Positions 27,100-39,061 of a DNA stretch of 64,000 nt are shown here, in pieces. Position 1 is the first letter of the stretch, and every line of letters starts with the position of its first letter. Location of the stretch: positions 1 through 64,000 of the forward strand of contig PNJK01000006.1 of assembly GCA_013821825.1 (NCBI GenBank). Direction: 5' to 3'. Position numbers and translations under genes: made by a program. Origin of the DNA: Rhodobacter sp. Its GTDB lineage: Bacteria; Pseudomonadota; Alphaproteobacteria; Rhodobacterales; Rhodobacteraceae. The notes under the pieces are model-generated. The model was not told the DNA's origin, did no database searches, and was given only the letters and a program-made list of their open reading frames with translations.

Positions 27100-30001
27100 G
27101 CAGCTTCTCCCCTTCCGGATCGTGGAAGACCGGGTTGCAAACCTCGCAGATCACGTCGATCCCGCGCAGATGGTCAACCAGCCGGATCCGCTCGCCGATC
27201 CGCGCCCGCCCGTCCTTGAGTAACCCAAGGCCCAGCCAGGCCCCGACCGTCGGCGACCAGCAGATCGAGGTGACAAAGCCCTGATCCGTCTCGCGGTGGA
27301 CCTCTGCACCCGGCACGAACAGGTGCGCCCCGGCGGTGATCGCTTCGCCCGCCTTCAGGCCGACCAGTTGCTCGCGCTCTGGTCCCCAAAGGCCGGGACG
27401 CGTCGCGGCGGACTTGCCGATGCAGTCCTTCTTCGCGCTGACCATCCTTGCCATGCCGATGTCGTGCGCCGATACCCGGCCATGTATCTCGGCATGGGTG
27501 ATGAAGCCCTTTTCGATCCGCAGAACGTTCAGCGCCTCCATGCCGTAGGGTCCGCCGCCCAAGGTTTCGGCCCGGGCCAGCAGGTCACGGAACAGCGCCT
27601 CGCCAAAGCGGGTGGGCACCGCGATTTCATAACCCACTTCGCCGCTGAACGAGATCCGGAATAGCCGCCCCTCAACCCCACCGATGCGGACCGGCGCGAC
27701 ACCCATGAACGGCAGGTCGACCGGCGCCTCCAGGAAGGAATTCACCAGCTCCCGCGCCTTCGGGCCAGCCACGGCAAACTGCGCCCAGGCCTCGGTCACG
27801 GAAATGAAGCGCACCTGCCAATCGGCACAAGAGGCCTGATGGACGAAATCCAGATGCCGCATTACCAGCCCCGCCGCCGCGGTGGTGGTGGTCATCAGGT
27901 AGTGGTCGTCCCCCAGCCGGGCCGAGGTGCCGTCATCCAGCACCAGCCCATCCTCGCGCAGCATCAGGCCATAGCGGACGCGGCCCACCGGCAAAGTGCT
28001 GAAGGTGTTGGTGTAAACGAAATCCAGGAACCGCCCTGCATCCTTCCCCTGAATGTCGATCTTGCCAAGGGTCGAGACATCGGCCACGCCCACCGCCTGC
28101 CGAACCATCATGACTTCACGGTCACAAGCCTCACGCAAGGTGCTTTCCCCGGGTTTCGGGAAATAGGACGGGCGGTACCACAGCCCCGCCTCGATCATCG
28201 GTGCGCCCCGGTCACGGCTGGCCTGATCGCTGGTCAGGAACCGCTGCGGAGCAAAGCCTTCGGCCCGGCCACCGGCCCCCATAGCCGCAATCGACACCGG
28301 CACATAGGGCGGCCGGAAGGTCGTTACCCCGGTCTCGGCAATTCCCCGCCCCGTCGCATCGGCCAGCACCGCAAGCGCCGCGACGTTCGAGTTCTTCCCC
28401 TGATCCGGCGCCATGCCTTGCGTCGTGTAGCGCTTCATGTGCTCGACCGACCGGAAGCCTTCCTGCGCGGCCAGTTTCACGTCCTTCGTCGTCACGTCAT
28501 TGGCAAAGTCAAGCCAGGCGCGGCTCTTGCCCTCTACCGCCCAGAGGGCCTTTATCCTGTAAGGTGCATCCTCCGCCTGCGGCAGATCCAGCGACACCTT
28601 CCGTCCCAGCCCCTGCACGATCTTCAGGGCTGCCGCATGCCCGGTGGCCAAAGCACCATGGGTCGACATCGACCCGTTCGCCGCCCCCACGGCCACCAGC
28701 CCCGGCACCGCGCCCGACATCGGCACGAAGGCCGCAAGGTCTTCGTCCCAGCGCGGCCTGCCATTCATGTGGCAGGTCAGATGCAAGGCCGGGTTCCAGC
28801 CGCCCGACATCGCGAGGCAATCGGTCTCGACCTCGAAGGTCTCGGCCCCCTTGCGGACCGTGATCGCCGACAAGCCCAGCCGCCCCCGGCTGCCGACAAC
28901 CTCTGCCCCCAGATGCACCGCGCAATCCTCGACCGAACTGGCATCGGGACGCGGATCGATGATCGCCGCCACCGTCACCCCGGCCGCCATGAGATCCCGC
29001 GCCACACCTCGCGCGGCGTCGGTGTTGGCGAACAGGGTCACGCGCTTTCCCGGCACCACGCCATAGCGATTGAGGTAGGTCCGAACGGCGCTGGCCATCA
29101 TGATGCCGGGACGGTCGTTGTCCGGGAAGGCCACCGGCCGCTCCAGCGCTCCGCTGGCCAACACGGCATGCGGTGCCACGATCCGCCAGAAACATTCGCG
29201 CGGGAGGTTGGGGCGCGCAGACTTGTGCAGCCCCACCCGCTCCAGCGCGCCATAGGTGCCGTGGTCATAGGCGCCGGTCACGGTGGTCCGCGTCATGATC
29301 CGGACGTTGGGCAACGCAATAAGTTCCGCCACGACCGCAGCCGCCCACTCTCCGGCTGGCATCCCGCCGATCGTGCCGCCGTCCGACAGAAGCCGTCCGC
29401 CCGGCGTGTGACTTTCCTCGGCCAGGATCACATCCGCCCCGGCGCGGCCAGCGGTCAAGGCCGCCATCAACCCCGCCGGACCGGACCCGATCACCAGCAC
29501 ATCGCAAAAGGCATAGGCCTTCTCGTAGGTGCCCTCGTCATGCTTGCCCGACAGACTTCCCAAGCCCGCCGCGCGGCGGATGATCGGCTCATAAAGCCCT
29601 TCCCAGAAGGCGCGCGGCCACATGAAGGTCTTGTAGTAGAAACCCGCGCTCAGGAACGGCGAGAGGTAGTCGTTCACCGCCAGAAGATCGAACCGCAGTG
29701 ACCCCAGCCGGTTCTGGCTCCGGCAGTCCAGCCCTTCAAACACCTCTTGCACCGTCGCCCGCACATTCGGCGTCTGGTTCTTCGCACCCACCACCTCGAC
29801 CAGAGCGTTCGGCTCTTCCGACCCTGCGGTCAGCACGCCGCGCGGCCGGTGATACTTGAACGACCGCCCCACCAGCCGCACGTCATTGGCCAAAAGCGCC
29901 GAGGCAAGCGTGTCGCCCTTGTAGCCCGCGTAATCCTTGCCGTCGAAACGGAAGCGGACCGGCTTTGTCCGGTCGACAAGGCCCTTGCCGTCGATCCTCA
30001 T
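27092..30001 (-). CDS. soxA: Sarcosine oxidase subunit alpha
   Basis: 969 aa; VRFRFDGKDYAGYKGDTLASALLAND, VIGSGPAGLMAALTAGRAGADVILAEE, C-terminal GcvT domain. Confidence 0.93.
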   Translation of the reverse strand: MRIDGKGLVDRTKPVRFRFDGKDYAGYKGDTLASALLANDVRLVGRSFKYHRPRGVLTAGSEEPNALVEVVGAKNQTPNVRATVQEVFEGLDCRSQNRLGSLRFDLLAVNDYLSPFLSAGFYYKTFMWPRAFWEGLYEPIIRRAAGLGSLSGKHDEGTYEKAYAFCDVLVIGSGPAGLMAALTAGRAGADVILAEESHTPGGRLLSDGGTIGGMPAGEWAAAVVAELIALPNVRIMTRTTVTGAYDHGTYGALERVGLHKSARPNLPRECFWRIVAPHAVLASGALERPVAFPDNDRPGIMMASAVRTYLNRYGVVPGKRVTLFANTDAARGVARDLMAAGVTVAAIIDPRPDASSVEDCAVHLGAEVVGSRGRLGLSAITVRKGAETFEVETDCLAMSGGWNPALHLTCHMNGRPRWDEDLAAFVPMSGAVPGLVAVGAANGSMSTHGALATGHAAALKIVQGLGRKVSLDLPQAEDAPYRIKALWAVEGKSRAWLDFANDVTTKDVKLAAQEGFRSVEHMKRYTTQGMAPDQGKNSNVAALAVLADATGRGIAETGVTTFRPPYVPVSIAAMGAGGRAEGFAPQRFLTSDQASRDRGAPMIEAGLWYRPSYFPKPGESTLREACDREVMMVRQAVGVADVSTLGKIDIQGKDAGRFLDFVYTNTFSTLPVGRVRYGLMLREDGLVLDDGTSARLGDDHYLMTTTTAAAGLVMRHLDFVHQASCADWQVRFISVTEAWAQFAVAGPKARELVNSFLEAPVDLPFMGVAPVRIGGVEGRLFRISFSGEVGYEIAVPTRFGEALFRDLLARAETLGGGPYGMEALNVLRIEKGFITHAEIHGRVSAHDIGMARMVSAKKDCIGKSAATRPGLWGPEREQLVGLKAGEAITAGAHLFVPGAEVHRETDQGFVTSICWSPTVGAWLGLGLLKDGRARIGERIRLVDHLRGIDVICEVCNPVFHDPEGEKLRA

Positions 30002-30261
30002 TTCGCCCTCTCCGCCACCAGTTCCGTCGCGATAATTTCATGCGTCACCGTGTTCCGCGTGACGACCAGCCACTGCGCACAACCCATCTCGTGATACCAG
30101 AGGTCTTTCGTCACCCCCGCCGGGTTGTCCCTGAGGTGCAGGTAGTTATCCCAAGCGCCCGGCTCGGCGTCGGCTGCTGGGCGGTTCAGAAAATCCTCCG
30201 CCCCATAGTAGTAGAACTCTCGCCGATCCCGTTCACCGCACAAAGGGCACATCAGCCGCAT
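29998..30261 (-). CDS. soxD: Sarcosine oxidase subunit delta
   Basis: CPLCGERDRREFYYYG..W..YLHLRDNPAGVTKDLWYHEMGCAQWLVVTRNTVTHEI. Confidence 0.93.
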   Translation of the reverse strand: MRLMCPLCGERDRREFYYYGAEDFLNRPAADAEPGAWDNYLHLRDNPAGVTKDLWYHEMGCAQWLVVTRNTVTHEIIATELVAERAK

Positions 30262-30355
30262 TTCCCTGCCCCCGATTTCATCTGTCCAAGAATACCCCCG
30301 CTGGAGGTTTCCGCACGATCTGCAAGCCGCAACAGGTCAATCATCACGCGCCCCG

Positions 30356-31606
30356 TCAATGCAGGTTATGCTGGCTGCCGGTGCCTTCTTCGTCCAGAAG
30401 ATGCCCTGTCGCAAAGCGGTCCAGCCGGAACTTCCCCGCCACCTCATGACTTTCTCCGGTCGCCATCAGATGCGCCATGCACCAACCGGAGGCAGGCACC
30501 GCCTTGAACCCCCCATAGTTCCAGCCGCAGTCAAGGAACAACCCCTCGACATGCGTCTTGTCGATGACGGGCGACCCGTCCGGCGACATGTCCATGATCC
30601 CACCCCATGAGCGAAGCACCTTGGCCCGCCCGATCATCGGCATCAGGGTCATGCCGGCTTCCATCACATGCTCGACCATCGGCAGGTTGCCCCGGGCGGC
30701 GTAGCTGGCGTAGAAATCCAGATCGCCGCCAAAGACAAGGCCCCCCTTGTCTGACTGGCTGATATAGAAATGCCCCATGCCAAAGCTGATCACATGGTTG
30801 ATGACCGGCTTCAGCCCTTCGGTGACAAAGGCCTGCAACACATGGGATTCGATCGGCAGCCGCATCCCGGCCATCGCCGCCACCTGGGAAGACCGCCCTG
30901 CGACGATGATCCCGACCTTCTTCGCCCGGATCGCGCCGCGTGTGGTCTGCACGCCCCTCACCACGCCGTTCTGAATGTCGATCCCGGTGACCTCGCAGTT
31001 CTGGATCAGGTCCACCCCGCGCCGGTCCGCCCCGCGCGCGTAGCCCCAGGCCACCGCGTCGTGCCGGGCCGACCCGCCGCGAGGGTGCAAAAGCCCGCCG
31101 TAGATCGGAAACCGCGTCTGCTCGAAATCGAGATACGGCAGATGCTCCCGCACCCCGTCCCGGTCCAGAAGGATCGCGTCATCCCCCTGATTGATCATCG
31201 CATTGCCGCGCCGGACAAAGGCGTCACGCTGGCCGTCAGAGTGGAAGAGGTTGATCAGCCCGCGCTGCGAATGCATCACGTTGTAGTTCAGCTCCGACTC
31301 CAGCCCCTCCCACAGCTTCAGACTGTGCGAATAGAACTCCGAGTTCCCCGGCAGGAAGTAGTTGGCCCGCACGATCGTTGTATTTCGCCCGATGTTGCCC
31401 GAGCCGAGATACCCCTTCTCCAGCACGGCGACATTGGTCAGACCGTGGTTCCTGGCCAGGTAATAGGCCGTCGCCAGACCATGCCCGCCACCGCCGATGA
31501 TGATCGCATCATACTCGGCCTTCGGAGCCGGATCGCGCCAGGCCGGCTTCCAGCCCGTGTTGCCGGTGAGGGTTTCCCTGACAATGCGAAAGGCGGAATA
31601 GGTCAT
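30356..31606 (-). CDS. soxB: Sarcosine oxidase subunit beta
   Basis: AIIIGGGGHGLATAYYLARNHGLTNVAVLEKGYLGSGNIGRNTTIVRANY. Confidence 0.95.
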   Translation of the reverse strand: MTYSAFRIVRETLTGNTGWKPAWRDPAPKAEYDAIIIGGGGHGLATAYYLARNHGLTNVAVLEKGYLGSGNIGRNTTIVRANYFLPGNSEFYSHSLKLWEGLESELNYNVMHSQRGLINLFHSDGQRDAFVRRGNAMINQGDDAILLDRDGVREHLPYLDFEQTRFPIYGGLLHPRGGSARHDAVAWGYARGADRRGVDLIQNCEVTGIDIQNGVVRGVQTTRGAIRAKKVGIIVAGRSSQVAAMAGMRLPIESHVLQAFVTEGLKPVINHVISFGMGHFYISQSDKGGLVFGGDLDFYASYAARGNLPMVEHVMEAGMTLMPMIGRAKVLRSWGGIMDMSPDGSPVIDKTHVEGLFLDCGWNYGGFKAVPASGWCMAHLMATGESHEVAGKFRLDRFATGHLLDEEGTGSQHNLH

Positions 31607-31832
31607 GGTCGCTCACTCTCCGCTACTCGGCGTATCCGGCCAAATCAGACTTGTTGCCCAGGCGAAAGCCGCATGTCCGAAGGCGACATTTGCCGTCGGG
31701 AATGGCTTTTTGCCGCAGGTCATAGCCCGATTTCATAGCTTGGGCGGGGCACCGCCTCAACCGGATAAGTCAAAGAACACGCACAGCGACCGTAGCACCC
31801 GGTGCCTGCCCGGCCACCGATACTCACAAATG

Positions 31833-31858
31833 AAAAAGGCAGCGCGACCGGCGCTGCC
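31833..31858 (-). terminator. Rho-independent terminator of the minus-strand Tad-like operon
   Basis: Minus strand GGCAGCGC-CGGTC-GCGCTGCC-TTTTT, perfect 8-bp stem plus T tract. Confidence 0.85.
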
Positions 31859-31881
31859 TTGCTGGAAAAACGGCTTTTCTG

Positions 31882-33294
31882 CTACTGGACCAATCGGAAG
31901 TAGGGGAGCGTCAGGTTGTCTTCCATGCCGGTCCCGCAAAGACCCATTTCCATGTTCGACGTTCCCGAAACCGTATCGCCCGAGATGATCGAAGTGCCCT
32001 TCAGGCCATCGCCATTCGCCGCAAACGCGATTTCCTTGAGCGCGATGAGCTGCCCGCCCTGGATCGAAACACCGGATGCAAAGTTCATACCGCCAAGTGA
32101 GACGAGTTGCGCCCCGCCGCCGACGGCGCAATCATCGTTCCTGCCGATACGGGCATCTGCCGATCCGCCGATCGAAGACAGGCTTGTGTGCAGCGTCGCG
32201 ATAATCCCGTCTTCGATCGCGCCACCCGATCCGAACTGGATCTGGCAGTTGGTGATGATCACCACATTTGTCAGCACGGTCTTGATCGAAACCTGTGTGC
32301 TCGAGCTCGAGCAGTAGACATAGTTGACGGCGTTCTGGCGCAGACCCGAGTTCCCATTCCGATCCAGGAGGTCTTTGGTCGCTTCGACCGTATCGGACGA
32401 AGCGGTGCTATTGGACGGCTTGCCGTTGACGATATTCAGGGTGCGTTTGGCTTTGGTGATATCGTCAAGCTGCCCGTTGCGGGCCGCGAGCTGGATGAAT
32501 TCCCACATATCATCCTTGCCGGAGCTCCAGACCGTGCTCACTTCGCTGAGCGCGTTGATAAGCCGGATCTGCATCGCGCCATAGCGAAGCGCTTCGGCAA
32601 GACCCTCATTGGTATCGTAGCCTGACTGCGGCAGTTCGAGGCTGCTGAGGTCCGGCATGGACACCACTGTTCCCGACTCGAAGAAGTTGTTGCTGTTAAG
32701 CGAGACAACATCGTTCGAATGGAGACAGAAGCCCTTGAAGTAGCTGTTGTTGCTTTGGATATCGACCATGTTCTCGGCCACGAAGCCCTCGCGCAGGCAA
32801 GGCGGCTCGTAGGTCTCGAAAACTGAATCGGCGCTCACATCCCATGAGGTGAAGCCCGCAAACTTCAGAAGATAGGTCGCGACTTCGTTGCCACCGCCGC
32901 CGCTGCGCCGCGCGACAGCCCGCGCTGCCGTCCTAGAGTCGGGATCGGGGCTGAAGGTTCGGGTCGCCGCATCCCAGACGCCAAACTCGATGTCGTCAGC
33001 GTCCAGCACGTTGCCGTAAAGCGACTCGGGCATATTCTCTTTCGCCAAGGCAACCGCTGCGGTCTTGGCGTCGTCCTCGGTGGCGCCCAACTCGAGGTTG
33101 CGCACATAAAGGGCGGAGTGGGCGGTCGCGTCGGCAGTCAACTGCAGGTGGGTGCGCTGGGTGATTGCGTTCGACACGTCGACAGCCAATCCACCGACCA
33201 TCAGGAAAACGATCACGAAGATCAGGCCGCCGCCTGTGATCCCACCCTCCCGGTCACGCAGAAAAGTCGGAACGCGCTGCGAGAAATTCTTCAT
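31882..33294 (-). CDS. TadG-like pilus-assembly/secreted protein (N-terminal TM, von Willebrand-free)
   Basis: MKNFSQRVPTFLRDREGGITGGGLIFVIVFLMVGGLAVDVSNAITQRTHLQLTADATAHSAL Tad-type N-terminus. Confidence 0.75.
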   Translation of the reverse strand: MKNFSQRVPTFLRDREGGITGGGLIFVIVFLMVGGLAVDVSNAITQRTHLQLTADATAHSALYVRNLELGATEDDAKTAAVALAKENMPESLYGNVLDADDIEFGVWDAATRTFSPDPDSRTAARAVARRSGGGGNEVATYLLKFAGFTSWDVSADSVFETYEPPCLREGFVAENMVDIQSNNSYFKGFCLHSNDVVSLNSNNFFESGTVVSMPDLSSLELPQSGYDTNEGLAEALRYGAMQIRLINALSEVSTVWSSGKDDMWEFIQLAARNGQLDDITKAKRTLNIVNGKPSNSTASSDTVEATKDLLDRNGNSGLRQNAVNYVYCSSSSTQVSIKTVLTNVVIITNCQIQFGSGGAIEDGIIATLHTSLSSIGGSADARIGRNDDCAVGGGAQLVSLGGMNFASGVSIQGGQLIALKEIAFAANGDGLKGTSIISGDTVSGTSNMEMGLCGTGMEDNLTLPYFRLVQ

Positions 33295-33295
33295 C

Positions 33296-33724
33296 TCAGA
33301 ACTCCACCCTGTACTCTGCTGCGACGAACATCGTTGTGTCGATAAACACGCCAAGAAAGCCGATCTGGGCGATTTCACTCGTCTCCAACGTTGCTTCCGT
33401 TCGAACGACACGACTGTTCTCGGTTGTTACTGCGGTCGCGCTCGCCGACATCGGACGCAATCTTGCGAGCGCGTAATCTTGTGCTTTCTTCAGTCTTTCC
33501 GACGCGTCCCCGGTGAACTGACCTACGGAATAAAGCCGATTGGTATCCTGCAGGACGCTGATCGCCTGAGTGCGGCCCATGAAGAGCATGCTTGCGTCCA
33601 CGATCAGGGTAAGAACGAGAATGACGATCGGCAGCCAAAGCACAAACTCGATCGTCGCGGACCCATCTTCCCGGCCGAGCAGCAGCCGAGGGCTACGTTT
33701 CTGGCTATTCTTCGCGCCGAACAT
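33296..33724 (-). CDS. TadE-like pilus assembly protein
   Basis: EDGSATIEFVLWLPIVILVLTLIVDASMLF TadE/pseudopilin-like segment. Confidence 0.8.
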   Translation of the reverse strand: MFGAKNSQKRSPRLLLGREDGSATIEFVLWLPIVILVLTLIVDASMLFMGRTQAISVLQDTNRLYSVGQFTGDASERLKKAQDYALARLRPMSASATAVTTENSRVVRTEATLETSEIAQIGFLGVFIDTTMFVAAEYRVEF

Positions 33725-33797
33725 TGCTTCACCGTGAGGTCAGAGGATTCCGACTCCACAACTAGCAGTGTACTTTGGCATCAATTTGGCGGGAACA

Positions 33798-33812
33798 TTA
33801 ACCCAAGATTAA
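33798..33812. promoter_or_regulatory. Full CtrA-type binding site
   Basis: TTAA-CCCAAGA-TTAA, exact TTAA-N7-TTAA, 74-88 bp upstream of the TadE-like start. Confidence 0.6.
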
Positions 33813-33856
33813 AGGTCGGAAAATCTTCAGTTTACATTCCACCGGAAGAAGGGGCG

Positions 33857-35290
<1,434 letters not shown>

Positions 35291-35660
35291 GCCTTCCCTC
35301 CCTGTCCGGCAGGGCGCTGTCGCTGCGCCCTGGGGGCACCCTAGCGCGCAAATCCCATCTGTGAACCCGAGAACTGCACCCCGAACCGATGCTAGCGTTA
35401 ACAGACGGGGACGCGACCCATTGGGGCAATGGCAAAGACGAATCGGTTAACTTCGCACCCTGGGTGATAGATGGTCTGGGGCATGGGGATTTCTCACGTT
35501 TGCAGGCAAGTCCCCGTGATTCCACGATGAATTGTTTCCAAATGGCGGCTTTACCGCCGGGCCTGCTGCAAATGCCTTACTTCTGCCAGAAATTGGGTCT
35601 TAATGAAGTTGGGAAATCCTGCCAGGTGGCGGGGTTAGTAGCCATTGCTGGAAGGTCGCG

Positions 35661-37571
35661 ATGATGTCTGGATCGTCCTTTGTTTTGGTCTGCGGACAGA
35701 TCACCTCCTCCATGAGACGTTTCCGCGACGACGAACGTGGCGCGATGACCCTGGTCATCCTTTTCGTATTCCTGGCCATGATCATGTTTGGCGGCATTGC
35801 CATCGACGTGATGCGGTTTGAGACCCGTCGCGTTGCCTTGCAGCAGACACTGGACCGCGCCGCCCTGGCCGCCGCCAGCCTGACTCAGGAGCGATCGCCT
35901 ACCGAAATCGCGCAGGAATGGTTCGACAAAGCCGGTCTTGGCGAAGATTTGGTCACGGTCGACTATTCAGCCCCGACCGTTTCGGCCGTGTCCGACGCCG
36001 GTCTGCGCCGGGTCAACATTTCAGCACGAGTCCGGTCCTACAACTTCTTCATGTCCATCTACTCGGACAACGACTACCTGGAGGCCCCGACGCTCTCCGA
36101 AGCCGCCCAGGGTGTTTCAGAGATCGAGGTCATGCTGGTGCTCGATATCACCGGCTCGATGGGCAGCAGCATTGGCACCGGCAAGACCAAGATTCAGGCT
36201 CTTCGCGAAGCGGCGACCGAATTCGTGGACATCGTGAAGGCCAATGACACAAAGAATGGCATCTCGATCGGGCTTGTTCCCTATGCCGCCCAGGTGAACA
36301 TCCCGGAAACCCTGCGCCAGCAGTTCAACGCCGTGAACGTCTCGTCCTGGAACTTCATCGACAACGTCGGCGTGCCGAACATCAACTGCTTCGAGATCCC
36401 AACCAGCGCCTACAACTCGACGGCATTGTCACGCACCACTCCCATTCGCATGGGCGCCGTGGCCGATGCCTCAAGCAACATGTCGTCGACAACCAACTAC
36501 GTTGCCGCCGCAAGCGTTCAGCCAAACCCGACCGCGCGCAACTGCACCACAACGGCTGATGTCGCGTCGACACCTTATGACGATGCGACCGCGAACCAAG
36601 TGTTCCTGCCCACCAAGGACGGTGAGGCGGTCAAGACCCGGATCTCGCGGCTGCAAGCGGCCGGCAACACCGCCATCGCGATAGGCATGCGCTGGGGCAC
36701 GGCCCTGATCGACGAAGCGGCACGGCCGATCTACACCAACATAGGCGATCCGAGCGTGCTTGGGCGCCCGGCGGATAATGACTCTATCCAGACCCGCAAG
36801 ATCATCGTTCTGATGACCGATGGCTCGCATGTGGTGAACAACCATGTTCTCGACGCCTACAAAAGCGGCCCCTCGCCAATCTGGAGAGGAAGCGACGGCA
36901 AATATGCCATGCGTTTCTGGTCCGGGGGCTTTGACCTGAACGACAACGCCCGCCCGACCAACTGTTCGGGTTGGAACATCCCGACCAGCGCCAACCGCGA
37001 ATACTTCGTGCCACATCTGAAGCGCGATTCGGTAAAGGCAAAGGTGAAATCGACTGAACCCGAAGGTCAGGGTACCGGCACCAGCGTAGCAGGCGCCTGC
37101 GATCCCCTTGCCTGGAAGACCTCGCCAAGCTGGCCTTTGCTTAACGCCGCGGGCGCTCCGGTGCTCGACGCTGCGGGTGCGCCAATCATTGTAAACGCGA
37201 CCCGTCTGGATTGGAGCGAAGTCTGGCGCTATCTGACCGTGAACTACGTGTCGCGACAGCTGTACATGCGATCGGGCGTCAGCGGGGCAACCAACAACAC
37301 AACCAACATGAACCTGATGCGTGCGACCTACCTGAGCAGCGTCAGCAACCTTGACGCCCTTTTGCAGCAGAACTGCACGGCGGCCCGTGCTGCAGGGGTC
37401 GAGATCTACGGCATCGCCTTTGCGGCTCCCGATGCAGGGCAGACCCAGATCAGAGGGTGTTCTTCATTCCCGAAGGAAAACTACTACTACAACGCGGCCG
37501 ACAACGGCAAACTTCTGTCCGCGTTCAAGCAGATTGCGACTGACATCTCGGATCTGAGGCTGACGCAATGA
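35661..37571 (+). CDS. TadG-like protein with von Willebrand factor A domain
   Basis: DDERGAMTLVILFVFLAMIMFGGIAIDVMRFETRRVALQQTLDRAALAAASL; EVMLVLDITGSMGSS (MIDAS-like). Start may be ATG 35712. Confidence 0.85.
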   Translation: MMSGSSFVLVCGQITSSMRRFRDDERGAMTLVILFVFLAMIMFGGIAIDVMRFETRRVALQQTLDRAALAAASLTQERSPTEIAQEWFDKAGLGEDLVTVDYSAPTVSAVSDAGLRRVNISARVRSYNFFMSIYSDNDYLEAPTLSEAAQGVSEIEVMLVLDITGSMGSSIGTGKTKIQALREAATEFVDIVKANDTKNGISIGLVPYAAQVNIPETLRQQFNAVNVSSWNFIDNVGVPNINCFEIPTSAYNSTALSRTTPIRMGAVADASSNMSSTTNYVAAASVQPNPTARNCTTTADVASTPYDDATANQVFLPTKDGEAVKTRISRLQAAGNTAIAIGMRWGTALIDEAARPIYTNIGDPSVLGRPADNDSIQTRKIIVLMTDGSHVVNNHVLDAYKSGPSPIWRGSDGKYAMRFWSGGFDLNDNARPTNCSGWNIPTSANREYFVPHLKRDSVKAKVKSTEPEGQGTGTSVAGACDPLAWKTSPSWPLLNAAGAPVLDAAGAPIIVNATRLDWSEVWRYLTVNYVSRQLYMRSGVSGATNNTTNMNLMRATYLSSVSNLDALLQQNCTAARAAGVEIYGIAFAAPDAGQTQIRGCSSFPKENYYYNAADNGKLLSAFKQIATDISDLRLTQ

Positions 37572-38125
37572 TCGGGCTTCGCGGCTTTCTGAAAGATGAA
37601 ACGGGAACCGCAACGATCGAACTTATGTTCGTTCTCCCTATCACATTGACGATCTTCTTCGCGTCTTTCGAGACCGGCCTCGTCATGCTGCGCAGCGTGA
37701 TGCTTGAACGCAGTGTCGACATCGTCGTGCGCGACATCCGCCTCGGCAACCTCGAAGGGACCCAGCCACCGGAGCTGAAAAAGCTCATCTGCGAAACCAG
37801 CGCCTTGGTTGGATCCATCCAGACATGCGTCGAATCAATGAAAATCTGGATGCAGCCGATCGACACCGCTGACTTCGCCATGATTGCCCCGCCGCGCTAC
37901 TGCATCGACAAAGGCGAAGATATCGCAACCGAAAATCTGGGCGAAGACGCAGCAGATGTCTTCGCCTACGGCGATGGAAACCAGATCATGCTGATGCGCA
38001 TCTGCCTGAAGGAAAGGCCGTGGTTTCCGACCACGGTCGTGGGCGCTGGTCTCATTTCCGGCGGTGAGGACGACGGAACCTATGCCTTGCTGGTGACATC
38101 CGTCTATGTGAACGAACCGGGATGA
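37568..38125 (+). CDS. TadE-like pilus assembly protein
   Basis: DETGTATIELMFVLPITLTIFFASFETGLVMLRSVMLERSVDIVVRDIRLG. Confidence 0.8.
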   Translation: MIGLRGFLKDETGTATIELMFVLPITLTIFFASFETGLVMLRSVMLERSVDIVVRDIRLGNLEGTQPPELKKLICETSALVGSIQTCVESMKIWMQPIDTADFAMIAPPRYCIDKGEDIATENLGEDAADVFAYGDGNQIMLMRICLKERPWFPTTVVGAGLISGGEDDGTYALLVTSVYVNEPG

Positions 38126-38730
38126 GTGGCGCCATGCTTCGCCTTCGCCAAAGCCTGCAATCGTTCGCGAATGACGAAAGCGGCGTGCTGCTTGCAGAAT
38201 TCCTGATACTTCTGCCTCTGCTCTTGTGGGCATTCGTGGCACTTTTCATCTATTGGGACGTGTTCCGCACCATCAACGTGACGCAGAAGGCGGCCTATGG
38301 CATCGCGGACCTTCTGTCACGTCAGGTGGTGGTGACCGAAAACTTTGTCGATGGCCTGCAGAACGTGCTGGATTTCCTGACGCCGGGTGCGCCGGATTCG
38401 CGGATGCGGATCACCAGTCTGGAGTTCGATGCAGGCGATCCGGCCGACGTCGCCGATGACAGATATGTCCTCCTCTTTTCGCGGTCGCCGGGTAACAAGG
38501 TGCTTCCCCTTACGGACGTGACCATTCAGGATCTGGATGAGTTCATCCCGACCCTGGACGATCTGGACTCTGTCGTCATCGTCGAGACCTGGGTCGACTA
38601 TGTTCCCGACTTCGACACCGGCCTGCTAAATGTCGCGCCGGGTATCACGGACCAGACCTTCACGCAGTTCATCGTGACCCGTCCGCGTGACCGGAGGGTG
38701 TGCCTGGACGGGACTCCCGGCTGCGCTTGA
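38122..38730 (+). CDS. TadE-like pilus assembly protein
   Basis: DESGVLLAEFLILLPLLLWAFVALFIYWDVFRTINVTQKAAYGIADLLSRQ. Confidence 0.78.
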   Translation: MSGAMLRLRQSLQSFANDESGVLLAEFLILLPLLLWAFVALFIYWDVFRTINVTQKAAYGIADLLSRQVVVTENFVDGLQNVLDFLTPGAPDSRMRITSLEFDAGDPADVADDRYVLLFSRSPGNKVLPLTDVTIQDLDEFIPTLDDLDSVVIVETWVDYVPDFDTGLLNVAPGITDQTFTQFIVTRPRDRRVCLDGTPGCA

Positions 38731-38738
38731 CCTGATCA

Positions 38739-38996
38739 GTGCGCGGCATGCTGCCGTCAGCATCCCTTGACCCAACTATGGGGACTGAAGTGCAACGTCA
38801 CACTGTCGCTTTCTTGGCGAGCCTGTTTGCGCTTGGCGCCTGTGCATCCGGGACGGATCGCGGGGCCTTCCCCGAGCTTGCGCCGATTGATGATCTGCTG
38901 GCGCAGGCTGGCCTCGCCACGGCCACCGATCCCGGCCCTGCCCTTGCCGCACGCGCGGCCGCCGTGCGGGCCCGGGCGGCCAACCTTGTGCCCTGA
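38739..38996 (+). CDS. Small putative lipoprotein
   Basis: VAFLASLFALGAC lipobox-like N-terminus; start could be 38778 or 38790. Confidence 0.5.
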   Translation: MRGMLPSASLDPTMGTEVQRHTVAFLASLFALGACASGTDRGAFPELAPIDDLLAQAGLATATDPGPALAARAAAVRARAANLVP

Positions 38997-39061
38997 CGGC
39001 GTTGCACCCCGCCCGGCTTCCGGCTAACAGACGGGGGCCAGAAACCCAGCCGAGGTCCCCC

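Noticed and set aside
27839-29701. 620-aa plus-strand ORF
   Set aside because: Antisense to soxA; Arg/His/Pro-rich shadow translation with no domain.
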